A stretch of DNA of 64,000 nt, taken from positions 496,001 to 560,000 of the forward strand of contig NZ_CP063832.1 in NCBI RefSeq assembly GCF_023277925.1. The letters are read 5' to 3'. Both the position numbers and the translations under genes were made by a program. This DNA comes from Pseudomonas entomophila. Lineage in GTDB: Bacteria; Pseudomonadota; Gammaproteobacteria; Pseudomonadales; Pseudomonadaceae. Positions 50,207-60,000 of this stretch are shown here, piece after piece; the stretch's first letter is position 1, and every line of letters starts with the position of its first letter. The notes under the pieces were generated by a model that ran no database searches, had not been told where the DNA came from, and was given only the letters and a program-made list of their open reading frames with translations.

Positions 50207-50815
50207 TCACCTCTTGTTCTTGATCGCGGTGCCGAGCACCTGCAGGTAGGCCACGAGCGCGTCCATCTCGGTCTTGCCTTTGACGGCGTCCTTGGCACCG
50301 GCGATGTCGTCGTCGGTGTAAGGCACACCCAAGGTGCGCAGGGCGCGCATCTTGACGTCGGTGTGGCTGTTGTCGACCTGGCTGGCCACCAGCCACGGGT
50401 AGGACGGCATCTTCGACTCGGGCACCACGTTGCGCGGGTTGTACAGGTGCGCGCGGTGCCAGTCGTCCGAGTAGCGGCCACCGACGCGGGCCAGGTCCGG
50501 CCCGGTGCGCTTGGAGCCCCACAGGAACGGGTGGTCCCACACGCTCTCGCCAGCCACCGAGTAGTGGCCGTAGCGCTCGGTCTCGGCGCGGAACGGCCGG
50601 ACCATCTGCGAATGGCAGCCCACGCAGCCCTCGCGGATGTAGATGTCGCGGCCTTCGAGCTGCAGGGCGGTGTAGGGTTTCATGCCTTCGACCGGCTTGT
50701 TGGTGACGTCCTGGAAGAACAGCGGGACAATCTGCGTCAGGCCGCCGATGCTGACGGCGAACACCATCAGCAGGGCCATCAGGCCTATGTTTTTCTCAAC
50801 GACTTCATGGTTCAT
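50207..50815 (-). CDS. ccoO2: cbb3 oxidase monohaem subunit CcoO, operon 2
   Basis: The 202-residue protein has the haem site [15 protein letters not shown] near residue 60 and an N-terminal helix ([20 protein letters not shown]). It is nearly the same as CcoO-1, with differences mostly at the ends, and shares an 80-base identical DNA tract (50496-50575). It lies 13 bases after ccoN-2. Confidence 0.96.
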   Translation of the reverse strand: MNHEVVEKNIGLMALLMVFAVSIGGLTQIVPLFFQDVTNKPVEGMKPYTALQLEGRDIYIREGCVGCHSQMVRPFRAETERYGHYSVAGESVWDHPFLWGSKRTGPDLARVGGRYSDDWHRAHLYNPRNVVPESKMPSYPWLVASQVDNSHTDVKMRALRTLGVPYTDDDIAGAKDAVKGKTEMDALVAYLQVLGTAIKNKR

Positions 50816-50828
50816 CAGGCTCTACTCC

Positions 50829-52253
<1,425 letters not shown>

Positions 52254-52302
52254 GTATGGGTTCCCATCCACGGTTATAGGCAGGCTAAACAGCGAGGCAA
52301 GC

Positions 52303-52992
52303 ATGAGTAATGGGCAAAGTGCCGGTATTGACGGGGATCAATGGGCGAAGATCGCAAATGTCCCAGGCTTGCGCTGCGATCCTCCACGAATCTCGGCCGA
52401 TCGCGGTTACCGCGGTTGCCTGATCCTGGCCCACGGCGCGGGTGCGCCGATGGACAGCGGGTTCATGGAGGACATCGCGCAAAGGCTGGCGGGGCAAGGG
52501 GTAGGGGTGGTGCGCTTCGAGTTTCCGTACATGGCCCAGCGCCGTGTCGACGGCGGCAGGCGGCCGCCCAATCCGCAGAAGGTATTGTTGGAATGCTGGC
52601 GCGCTGTGTATGAACAGGTGCGACCATTGGTCGCAGGCCCGGTAGCCATTGGCGGCAAGTCCATGGGCGGGCGCATGGCCAGTCTTCTGGTCGATGAACT
52701 GGGGGCCGATGCCCTGGTATGCCTGGGCTATCCGTTCTACGCGGTGGGCAAGCCGGAGAAACCACGGGTCGAGCACCTGGCGGGGTTGCGCACGCGCACG
52801 CTGATCGTCCAGGGGGAACGCGATGCCCTGGGCAATCGTGAGACGGTGGAGGGGTACGTATTATCGCCCGCGATAGAGGTGAGTTGGCTGGTGGCGGCGG
52901 ATCATGACCTGAAGCCGCTGAAGGTTTCCGGGTTCAGCCATGAGCAGCATCTGCAGGCGGCGGCGGAGCGGGTGGCGGGGTTTCTCTCATGA
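52303..52992 (+). CDS. Alpha/beta-hydrolase of the KANL3/Tex30 type
   Basis: The 229-residue protein has the alpha/beta-hydrolase pattern: [16 protein letters not shown] near 45, the nucleophile elbow [10 protein letters not shown] near 120 (serine in GKSMGG), an acid in VQGERDALG near 168, and a histidine near the end (DHDLKPLK or FSHEQHL). Substrate is unknown. GAGG lies before the ATG. The Anr box of ccoN-2 falls inside its first codons, so the two divergent genes have overlapping control regions. Confidence 0.82.
   Translation: MSNGQSAGIDGDQWAKIANVPGLRCDPPRISADRGYRGCLILAHGAGAPMDSGFMEDIAQRLAGQGVGVVRFEFPYMAQRRVDGGRRPPNPQKVLLECWRAVYEQVRPLVAGPVAIGGKSMGGRMASLLVDELGADALVCLGYPFYAVGKPEKPRVEHLAGLRTRTLIVQGERDALGNRETVEGYVLSPAIEVSWLVAADHDLKPLKVSGFSHEQHLQAAAERVAGFLS
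52328..52341. promoter_or_regulatory. Anr box of cco operon 2
   Basis: TTGACGGGGATCAA (TTGATCCCCGTCAA on the minus strand) matches TTGAT-N4-ATCAA with one T to C change. Centred 41 bases upstream of a start near 52293, it would leave a 40-base leader before ccoN-2. Confidence 0.78.
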
Positions 52993-53016
52993 AGAGAACC
53001 GTGCTGGCACTACCCC

Positions 53017-53120
53017 TGTAGGAGCGGCTTCAGCCGCGATCACCCGCATAGCGGGTGCCAGGCTTCGTGTTGCCTGCATCGCGGCTAAAGCCCTACCCGC
53101 AAGTGGCGTAGGAGCGGGCT
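53017..53120. repeat. Composite REP element with nested hairpin, copy C (degenerate)
   Basis: The left arm TGTAGGAGCGGCTTCAGCCG and the nested CACCCGC-N3-GCGGGTG are intact and GCCTGCATCGCGGCT follows. The right arm is changed (AAAGCCCTACCC) and another GTAGGAGCGGG fragment follows. It lies between the convergent hydrolase and ppnP genes. Confidence 0.8.
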
Positions 53121-53123
53121 CAC

Positions 53124-53408
53124 TTAGTCGCGGTATTCGCACAGGTAGGCGGTGTCTACTGCCACCTTCAGTTGGAACTTGCTGTCAGCCGGCACGTTGA
53201 ACTGGCTGCCTGCCGCGAACTTCTCCCAGTTGTCGCTGCCCGGCAGCTTGACGGTCAGGGCACCGCAGACCACGTGCATGATCTCGCGCTTGGCGGTGCC
53301 GAACTCATATTCGCCCGGCGCCATCACGCCCACGGTGGCCGGACCTTCCTGGCTTTCGAAGGCGATCGACTTGACGGTGCCATCGAAGTATTCATTGACC
53401 TTGAACAT
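53124..53408 (-). CDS. ppnP: Pyrimidine/purine nucleoside phosphorylase PpnP
   Basis: The 94-residue cupin-like protein (formerly DUF1255, YaiE) cleaves nucleosides with phosphate to free bases. Family markers are [12 protein letters not shown] near residue 8, [20 protein letters not shown] near 26 and [13 protein letters not shown] near 70. Length equals the E. coli protein. The start [10 protein letters not shown] is preceded by CAGGAGTCGCC. Confidence 0.93.
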   Translation of the reverse strand: MFKVNEYFDGTVKSIAFESQEGPATVGVMAPGEYEFGTAKREIMHVVCGALTVKLPGSDNWEKFAAGSQFNVPADSKFQLKVAVDTAYLCEYRD

Positions 53409-53479
53409 GGGCGACTCCTGGGAAAGGGATGAAAAAAGGCTGGCCAGTATGCCCAAGGCCTGCCCTTGCGTCATCTGTT

Positions 53480-54031
53480 TCAGGCGCCGCCAACCGGCAG
53501 GCTCAGGGGCAGCAGGCGAGCCGTGTTGCGGGCATCCTCCAGGGCCCGATGCTGCTGCCCGGAGAACTGCAGCCCGGCCAGTTGCAGGGCGCTGTTGAGC
53601 CCCGCCGGCCGTTGCAGGTGGCGGGCCTTGGCGAAGCGCTGCTTGAGGTTGATGTGTGGCAGTTGCAGCAACAGGCTGTCGACATGGTGCAACTGCCATT
53701 CCTGCCGCAGTTGCTTGCGATCGTAGTCGCCCCAGCTCACCCAGGCTTGCAGTTGTGCCTGGTGGCTCTCCAACCAGCGTTCGCATTGCCCCCAGACCTC
53801 GCTGAACGGCGCGGCGTTGTCGACATCGGCCTGGCTGATATGGGTCAGCTCGCGGCAGAATGGCGTCAGCTGCGGCCGCCGCCTGGGCCGTACGAAGCGC
53901 TGGAAGTGGTCGACCTCGCGGCCTTCGCGGGTAACCAGGCTTGCGCCGATCTCTATGATTTCCATCTCCGTGACTGGCCAGCCGCCGTCATCGGTGGTGG
54001 CTTCCAGGTCGATCACCAACCAGTGGCCCAT
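53480..54031 (-). CDS. DEDDh 3'-5' exonuclease (ERI-1/KapD-like)
   Basis: The 183-residue protein has the DEDD exonuclease motifs: [10 protein letters not shown] near residue 5, [10 protein letters not shown] with [10 protein letters not shown] in the middle, and [14 protein letters not shown] near 165 with the catalytic histidine. It resembles the small ERI-1/KapD-type nucleases acting on RNA or DNA ends. The start [12 protein letters not shown] fits the fold; a longer reading lacks family support. It lies 71 bases before ppnP on the same strand. Confidence 0.88.
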   Translation of the reverse strand: MGHWLVIDLEATTDDGGWPVTEMEIIEIGASLVTREGREVDHFQRFVRPRRRPQLTPFCRELTHISQADVDNAAPFSEVWGQCERWLESHQAQLQAWVSWGDYDRKQLRQEWQLHHVDSLLLQLPHINLKQRFAKARHLQRPAGLNSALQLAGLQFSGQQHRALEDARNTARLLPLSLPVGGA

Positions 54032-54221
54032 GCCAGGCTCCCTATCAATGCACAGTCGCCTGCGGATGTCGCAAGGACCTTTCGCGCAGGCCCGTAGAGC
54101 GTAGCCAAAGTCGCGGCGTACGGCATCCCCTGGCACTTTGGCATATCCGGCGGTTGTGCCCGCCCGGGAAAACGCCTAGCTTAGGTGAATTAAGGCCACA
54201 ACCCGTGATGAGTGTCTCGAC

Positions 54222-55022
54222 TTGATCCCACTGCCCCGCCTCAAGGTGTCGTCCTCCCTGCTGCTGTTCGCCGCGTTATTGCTCAGTGCCGTGGCCCGGG
54301 CCGACGAGGCGGTCGAGGTGAAGATCGGCGCGGCGCATTTCCCACCCTACACCGTACGCCCGGAGCAGGGCGCCGACACCGGCCTGCTGCCGCAACTGGT
54401 CGAGGCGTTGAACCAGCTGCACCCCGGTTATCGGTTCGTGCTGGTGCCCACCTCGATTCCGCGGCGCTTCGGTGACTTCCAGCAGGGGCGCACCGACATG
54501 GCGATCTTCGAGAACCCACAGTGGGGGTGGCAGGGGATCGCGCACAAGGCGGTGGACATGGGGCTCGAGGATGCCGAGATCTATGTCGCCCGGCCGCAGG
54601 CAGGGCGCGACCAGCACTATTTCGATGACCTGGAAGGCAAGCGCCTGGCGTTGTTCAACGGCTACCATTACGCGTTTGCCGATTTCAACGCCGACCCGGC
54701 TTATCTGAAGGAGCGCTATCGGGCGGCACTGACCTATTCCCACGACAGCAACCTGTCCATGGTCGAGCGTGGGCGTGCCGACATCGCCCTGGTCACTCGC
54801 TCGTATCTGAGCGACTTCCTCAAGCGCAATCCGCAGAGCAGCGGCCAGTTGATGGCCTCGCAGCGGGTCGACCAGGTCTACCATCACTACGCCTTGCTGC
54901 GCCCCGGCGCGCCGATCAGCCCCGAAGCATTTGCCGCGCTGATGCGTCGTCTGCGCGAGAACGGTGAATTGCTGCGCATCTTCCAGCCTTACCAGATCAC
55001 CGTGGAAAAACCCCACGACTAA
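54222..55022 (+). CDS. Periplasmic solute-binding protein (SBP_bac_3 type)
   Basis: The 266-residue protein has a signal peptide (LKVSSSLLLFAALLLSAVARA, cleavage before DEAVEVK) and a type 3 binding fold, with VKIGAAHFPPYTVRPEQGAD near 33, GLLPQLVEALNQL and the C-terminal LMRRLRENGELLRIFQPYQI. The start is TTG at 54222 or GTG at 54246; neither has a strong ribosome-binding site. No transporter genes adjoin. The stop codon overlaps the PvdS-type box of the next gene. Substrate unknown. Confidence 0.82.
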   Translation: MIPLPRLKVSSSLLLFAALLLSAVARADEAVEVKIGAAHFPPYTVRPEQGADTGLLPQLVEALNQLHPGYRFVLVPTSIPRRFGDFQQGRTDMAIFENPQWGWQGIAHKAVDMGLEDAEIYVARPQAGRDQHYFDDLEGKRLALFNGYHYAFADFNADPAYLKERYRAALTYSHDSNLSMVERGRADIALVTRSYLSDFLKRNPQSSGQLMASQRVDQVYHHYALLRPGAPISPEAFAALMRRLRENGELLRIFQPYQITVEKPHD

Positions 55023-55043
55023 ATTCCACGGGCGTGGCCACGT
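55019..55043 (+). promoter_or_regulatory. PvdS-type (iron starvation) promoter of the acyltransferase gene
   Basis: CTAAAT (55019-55024), 16 bases, then CGT (55041-55043) is an exact match to the PvdS box. It begins in the stop codon of the preceding gene and lies 37 bases before the acyltransferase start. Confidence 0.8.
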
Positions 55044-55079
55044 ATTCAGGAGTGAGCCTTTATTTCATTCCCGTGAGCC

Positions 55080-56099
55080 ATGACCATGCCGTTCGATGCC
55101 GCTTCGCAGCCTTCTTGTGCACCCCGCTGGCACAGCCTGCAGGCCGACGAGGGCGATTGCCGCCTGAGCCTGACCCTTGAAGGTCGCCCGTTGATCCAGG
55201 TGCGTCTGGTGGCGGCAGCCTGTCTTGAAGTCCACCTCGAGCAGCTCTGCCCGGAACGCCCGGAGCAGGCGTTGTGGGCGGCGTGCTACTGGTTGCTGTG
55301 CCGCGATCCGGCCTGCCAGCGACTGGCCTGGCAACTGCCGCAGCCGATATTGCAGGCGCTGGCCAGCGGGCTTTTGGTGGCCGGTGAACGGCCGGGCGAA
55401 TATTTCTGTGAGCGCACCCTGTTCTGGCAATTGCCCCAGCCCTGGCTGGGCGAGCCCGTTGCCGGGGCCTACCCCCAGCAGATGCAGATCAGCAACGGCA
55501 AGCGCCACCCCCGGCGCGGGCCCAAGCCGCAGGGGGAGGTGTACCGGCGTTTCGATGCGCGCCTTGGGGCCTGGGTGTCACTGCGTACCCTGGAAATCGA
55601 CCAGGACCTTGAGCGGTTCAACCGCTGGCAGAACAACCCGCGGGTCTTGCACTTCTGGCAGGAAGGCGGCTCGCTCGCCCAGCACCACGAGTACCTGGCC
55701 AAGCTGGAAACCGATCCGCATACCCTGACCTTGATTGGCTGTTTCGATGATGAACCCTTTGCCTACTTCGAAGCCTACTGGGCCAAGGAGGACCGCATCG
55801 CGCCGTTCTATTCGGCCGACGATTACGACCGTGGCATCCACATGCTGGTGGGGGAGGAGGCGCACCGTGGCCCACACAAGGTGGCCAGCTGGTTGTCGGC
55901 GCTGGTTCACTACCTGTTCCTCGACGACCCGCGCACCCAGCGCGTGGTGGCCGAACCGCGGGCCGACAACGGCAAGATGATCGGCTACCTGCACGACCAG
56001 TGCTTCCACTGCGAGAAAGAGTTCGATTTCCCGCACAAGCGTGCGGCGCTGATGATCCTGGGGCGCGAGCGGTTCTTCGAGCGCTGCACATTGGTGTGA
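55080..56099 (+). CDS. Siderophore-type GNAT acyltransferase (IucB/RhbD-like)
   Basis: The 339-residue protein has a C-terminal siderophore acyltransferase domain (about 165-335) with YRRFDARLGAWVSLRTLEID, NRWQNNPRVLHFWQEGGS, the acetyl-CoA region HMLVGEEAHRGPHKVASWLS, and VVAEPRADNGKMIGYL. The family N-acylates hydroxylated amines (lysine, ornithine or related) for hydroxamate siderophores. Its place next to pvdS and pvdL and the PvdS box suggest a role in the pyoverdine side chain, for example acylation of hydroxyornithine. The acyl group and substrate are not proven. The first 150 residues are poorly characterised. Confidence 0.87.
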   Translation: MTMPFDAASQPSCAPRWHSLQADEGDCRLSLTLEGRPLIQVRLVAAACLEVHLEQLCPERPEQALWAACYWLLCRDPACQRLAWQLPQPILQALASGLLVAGERPGEYFCERTLFWQLPQPWLGEPVAGAYPQQMQISNGKRHPRRGPKPQGEVYRRFDARLGAWVSLRTLEIDQDLERFNRWQNNPRVLHFWQEGGSLAQHHEYLAKLETDPHTLTLIGCFDDEPFAYFEAYWAKEDRIAPFYSADDYDRGIHMLVGEEAHRGPHKVASWLSALVHYLFLDDPRTQRVVAEPRADNGKMIGYLHDQCFHCEKEFDFPHKRAALMILGRERFFERCTLV

Positions 56100-56104
56100 G
56101 GCGG

Positions 56105-56170
56105 GTTCGCCAGCAAGGCTGGCTCCTACTGCTGGGTGAGATACCTGTAGGAGCCAGCCTTGCTGGCGAA
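56105..56170. repeat. Inverted REP pair between the acyltransferase gene and pvdS
   Basis: TTCGCCAGCAAGGCTGGCTC with CTACTG is followed by inverted CTGTAGGAGCCAGCCTTGCT with GGCGAA. It separates convergent genes. Confidence 0.87.
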
Positions 56171-56189
56171 GCGATCGTGATGTCGGCAA

Positions 56190-56717
56190 TCAGCCCAGGC
56201 GGCTGCTCTTGCGGCAATGGATCAGCGCATCGCGGATCATGAAGTTGACCAGCGTCGGCGATACCCCCAGCTCCTTGGCGATGTCCTTCTGCGGTACCCC
56301 GTGCAGGCGATACATCTCGAAGGCGTAGCGGGTGCGTTGGGGCAGTTCGTTGAGGGCGTCGGCGATGTGTTCAAGGGTGGCGAGGTTGATATGGGTGGCT
56401 TCGGGCGAGGCGTTCTGGATGACCACGTTCAGTCCTTCCTCTTCGCTGCCTGAGTACTTCAGCTCCATGGCCTGCTTGCGGTAGTGATCGATGGCCAGGT
56501 TGCGCACGATCTGGAACAGGTAGCTGAGCTGGGCCTTGAACGACGAGGTGATCTGCGGGGCGGCACTGAGCCGGAAGAAGGCGTCCTGCACCACATCTTC
56601 GGCGCGGGACCGGCAACCGGTGATACGCGCGGCGATCTTGACCAGGATGCTGCGGTTGTCGACGAACGCCTGGAGCAGTGGTGAATCGCACTTACTTGTG
56701 GATAGTTGTTCCGCCAT
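56190..56717 (-). CDS. pvdS: Iron-starvation ECF sigma factor PvdS
   Basis: The 175-residue sigma factor directs transcription of pyoverdine genes. Region 2 (about 20-90) has AEDVVQDAFFRLS and LFQIVRNLAIDHYRKQ. Region 4 (about 120-172) has LPQRTRYAFEMYRLHGVPQK and DIAKELGVSPTLVNFMIRDA. The start MAEQLSTSKCDSPLL matches the family, rather than an upstream start that would enter the Fur box. It is divergent from pvdL and repressed by iron through Fur, inferred from the box at 56793. Confidence 0.95.
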   Translation of the reverse strand: MAEQLSTSKCDSPLLQAFVDNRSILVKIAARITGCRSRAEDVVQDAFFRLSAAPQITSSFKAQLSYLFQIVRNLAIDHYRKQAMELKYSGSEEEGLNVVIQNASPEATHINLATLEHIADALNELPQRTRYAFEMYRLHGVPQKDIAKELGVSPTLVNFMIRDALIHCRKSSRLG

Positions 56718-56792
56718 GGAAATCACCTTGTCTCTGTGGAAAAAGGGAGCACACCAAACTAGGAGGCTTCCTACGACGTGCGACAAGCTATT

Positions 56793-56811
56793 CATAATGA
56801 TAATGATTGTC
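56793..56811. promoter_or_regulatory. Fur box of pvdS
   Basis: CATAATGATAATGATTGTC matches the 19-base Fur consensus at 16 positions. It lies 76-94 bases before the pvdS ATG. Overlapping ATGATAATGATT repeats suggest more than one Fur dimer. Confidence 0.82.
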
Positions 56812-56916
56812 AAATACGAAAGTTAATGATTGTGCATTGCATTTGATTCTAAGCCGCAGGCTGTGACGGCCTTCAGCTTTTCCCGATGGCCGCGTCCCGC
56901 CCTTCGGGCCGGCCAC

Positions 56917-56942
56917 GCTAATTTCTTCCCCGGTCCATCCGT
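56917..56942 (+). promoter_or_regulatory. PvdS-dependent promoter of pvdL
   Basis: GCTAATT (56917-56923), 16 bases, then CGT (56940-56942) matches the PvdS box with one difference in the -35 part. It lies 95 bases before the pvdL ATG. The rest of the 319-base pvdS-pvdL gap shows only the Fur box and an AT-rich stretch near 56815-56850. Confidence 0.78.
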
Positions 56943-57036
56943 TCCCCTGTGTACATCCGGCTGCCGAGCGCCGCCTGCCCTGATGGGCGGGGCGCCGCTC
57001 TGGCACGACTTACCCAGACACTGGCAGGAACATTCC

Positions 57037-60000
57037 ATGACGGACGCCTTCGAACTCCCGCACTCGCTGGTCCAGGCCCTGGCGCAACGCGCCGCCCAGA
57101 CCCCGGACCGGATCGCCTTGCGCTTCCTGGCCGATGCGCCCGGTGAGCAGGCCGTGCTCAGCTACCGGGACCTCGACCAGCGCGCACGGACCATCGCGGC
57201 CGCGTTGCAGGCCAGGGCCGGTTTCGGCGACCGTGCGGTGCTGCTGTTCCCCAGTGGGCCGGACTATGTCGCGGCGTTCTTCGGCTGCCTCTACGCCGGG
57301 GTCATCGCCGTGCCGGCCTATCCGCCGGAGTCCTCGCGCCAGCACCATCAGGAGCGGCTGCTGTCGATCATCGCCGACGCCGAGCCGCGCCTGCTGCTGA
57401 CGGTAGAAGCGCTGCGCGACAGTTTGCAGGGCCTGGACGCGCTCACCGGCAGCCAAGCCCCTGGCTTGCTGGCGGTGGACCGGCTGGACCCGGCGCTCGC
57501 GGGCCAGTGGCGTGAACCGGCGCTGGCGGCGGATGACATCGCCTTCCTGCAGTACACCTCCGGCTCCACCGCACTCCCCAAGGGCGTGCAGGTCAGCCAC
57601 GGCAACCTGGTGGCCAACGAACAGTTGATCCGCCACGGCTTCGGCATCGATGTGAACCCCGACGACGTCATCGTCAGCTGGTTGCCGCTGTACCACGACA
57701 TGGGCCTGATCGGCGGCCTGCTGCAGCCGATCTTCAGTGGTGTGCCGTGCGTGCTGATGTCGCCGGGCTACTTCCTGGCCCGGCCGCTGCGCTGGTTGCA
57801 GGCGATCAGCGAGTACGGCGGCACCATCAGCGGCGGCCCGGACTTCGCCTACCGCCTATGCAGCGAACGGGTCAGCGAGGCCGCGTTGGCCGGGCTCGAC
57901 CTGAGCCGCTGGCGCGTGGCTTACTCCGGCTCCGAGCCGATCCGCCAGGACAGCCTCGATACCTTCGCCGAGAAATTCGCCGCCTGTGGCTTCCAAGCCA
58001 GCAGCTTCTTCGCCAGCTACGGCCTGGCCGAGGCCACCCTGTTCGTCAGTGGCAGCCGTCGTGGCCAGGGTATCGGCGCCCTGCAACTGGATGCCGAGGC
58101 CTTCGCCGCCAATCGTGCCGAGCCGGGCCAGGGCAGTGTGCTGATGAGCTGCGGCTACCCGCAGCCGGGCCACGCGGTGCGCGTCGTCGAGCCTCAGCGC
58201 CTGGAGGTGTTGGGCGACAATCGTGTCGGTGAGATTTGGGCCGGCGGTCCGAGCATCGCCCTTGGCTACTGGCGCAACCCCGAAGCCAGTGCCCGTACCT
58301 TCGTCGAGATGGACGGCCAGACCTGGCTGCGCACCGGCGACCTGGGCTTCATGCGTGACGGTGAAGTGTTCGTCACCGGGCGGCTGAAGGACATGCTCAT
58401 CGTCCGTGGCCAGAACCTCTACCCGCAAGACCTGGAAAAGACCCTGGAGCGTGAGCTCGAAGTGCTGCGCAAGGGCCGTGTCGCGGTGTTCGCCGTCGAC
58501 GATCAGGGCGAGGAGGGCATCGGCGTGGCGGTGGAAATCAGCCGCAACGTGCAGAAGTCGACACCGCCCGACACACTGATCAACACCCTGCGCCGGGTCA
58601 TCGCCGATGCCTGCCACCAGGCGCCGGCGGTGGTGCTGCTGCTCAACCCGGGCGCGTTGCCCAAGACCTCCAGCGGCAAACTGCAGCGCTCGGCCTGTCG
58701 CCTGCGTATGAACGACGGCAGCCTGGATTGCTATGCGCGCTTCCCGGCACAGGCCCAGGCATCGACCGGTGAAACCGAGGGTGACGACCTGCAGGCGCGC
58801 ATCGCCGCGGTATGGCGCGACCTGCTCAAGGTCGAAGCCGTGGCGGCGGACGATCACTTCCTGCTGCTGGGCGGCAACTCCATCGCCGCGACCCAGGTGA
58901 CCGCGCGCCTGGCTGACGAGCTGGGCGTGGCATTGAGCCTGCGCACGCTGTTCGAGGCGCCGACCCTGGCCGAGTACTCGGCGGCGCTGGCGGCCATCCT
59001 CGCCGAAGGCGGCGAGGGTGCCGGGCGTATCGTCCTGCAAACCCGCGACCAGGCCTTGCCGCAATCCCTGGCGCAGAACCGTCTGTGGCTGATGTGGCAA
59101 CTGGAGCCGCAATCAGCCGCCTACAACATTCCAGCCGGCTTGCACCTGCGTGGCGAGCTGGATGAAGCCGCGCTCGAGGCGAGCTTCCAGGCCCTGGTTG
59201 CTCGGCACGAGTCGCTGCGCACCGTGTTCGACGAGGTCGATGGCCAGGCGCTGCAGCGCATCCTGCCGAGTTCGCCGCTGAGCGTGACGAGGCTCGACCT
59301 GGAAGGGCTGGATGCCGAGGACGTGGCTGCCCATCGCGAGCGTGAAGCACGGCAGCCGTTCGACCTGCGTGGCGGCCCGCTGCTGCGGGTCACCCTGGTG
59401 CGCCTGGACGACGAAACCCATCAACTGTGGGTGACCCTGCACCACATCGTCGCCGATGGCTGGTCACTGAACATCCTTCTCGACGAGTTCGCTCGCCTGT
59501 ATGCCGCGCAAGACCAGGCAGCGAACCTGGCCGAGCTGCCCCTGGGCTACGCCGACTACGGTAACTGGCAGCGCCAGTGGCTGGCCGAAGGCGAGGCCGC
59601 ACGACAACTGGCGTACTGGGCCGACAAGCTGGGCGATGAACTGCCGGTACTTGACCTGAGCACCGACCAGCCACGCGGCAACCAACGCAAGCACAGCGCG
59701 GCGCGCCTGAGCCTGAAGGTGCCGGCCAAGCTCGGCGGCGCCCTGAAAGACCTGGCCCGCGACCAGCAGGCCAGCCTGTTCATGGTGCTGCTGGCCGGCT
59801 GGCAGGCACTGCTGCACCGCTACACCGGCCAGGGTGATATCCGCGTCGGCGTGCCCAACGCCAACCGCCCGCGCCTGGAAACCCAGGGCATGGTCGGCTT
59901 CTTCATCAACACCCAGGTGCTGCGCGCCGAGCTCGAGGGGCGCCTGCCGTTCGAGCAGCTACTGGCCCAGGTGCGCCGAGCCACGCTCGAGGCCCAGGCC

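Noticed and set aside
57856..59112. Several long antisense open frames within pvdL (also 60214-62151 and 62191-63999)
   Set aside because: Repeated GC-rich modules produce long antisense frames; composition rich in Gln/His/Val without motifs.
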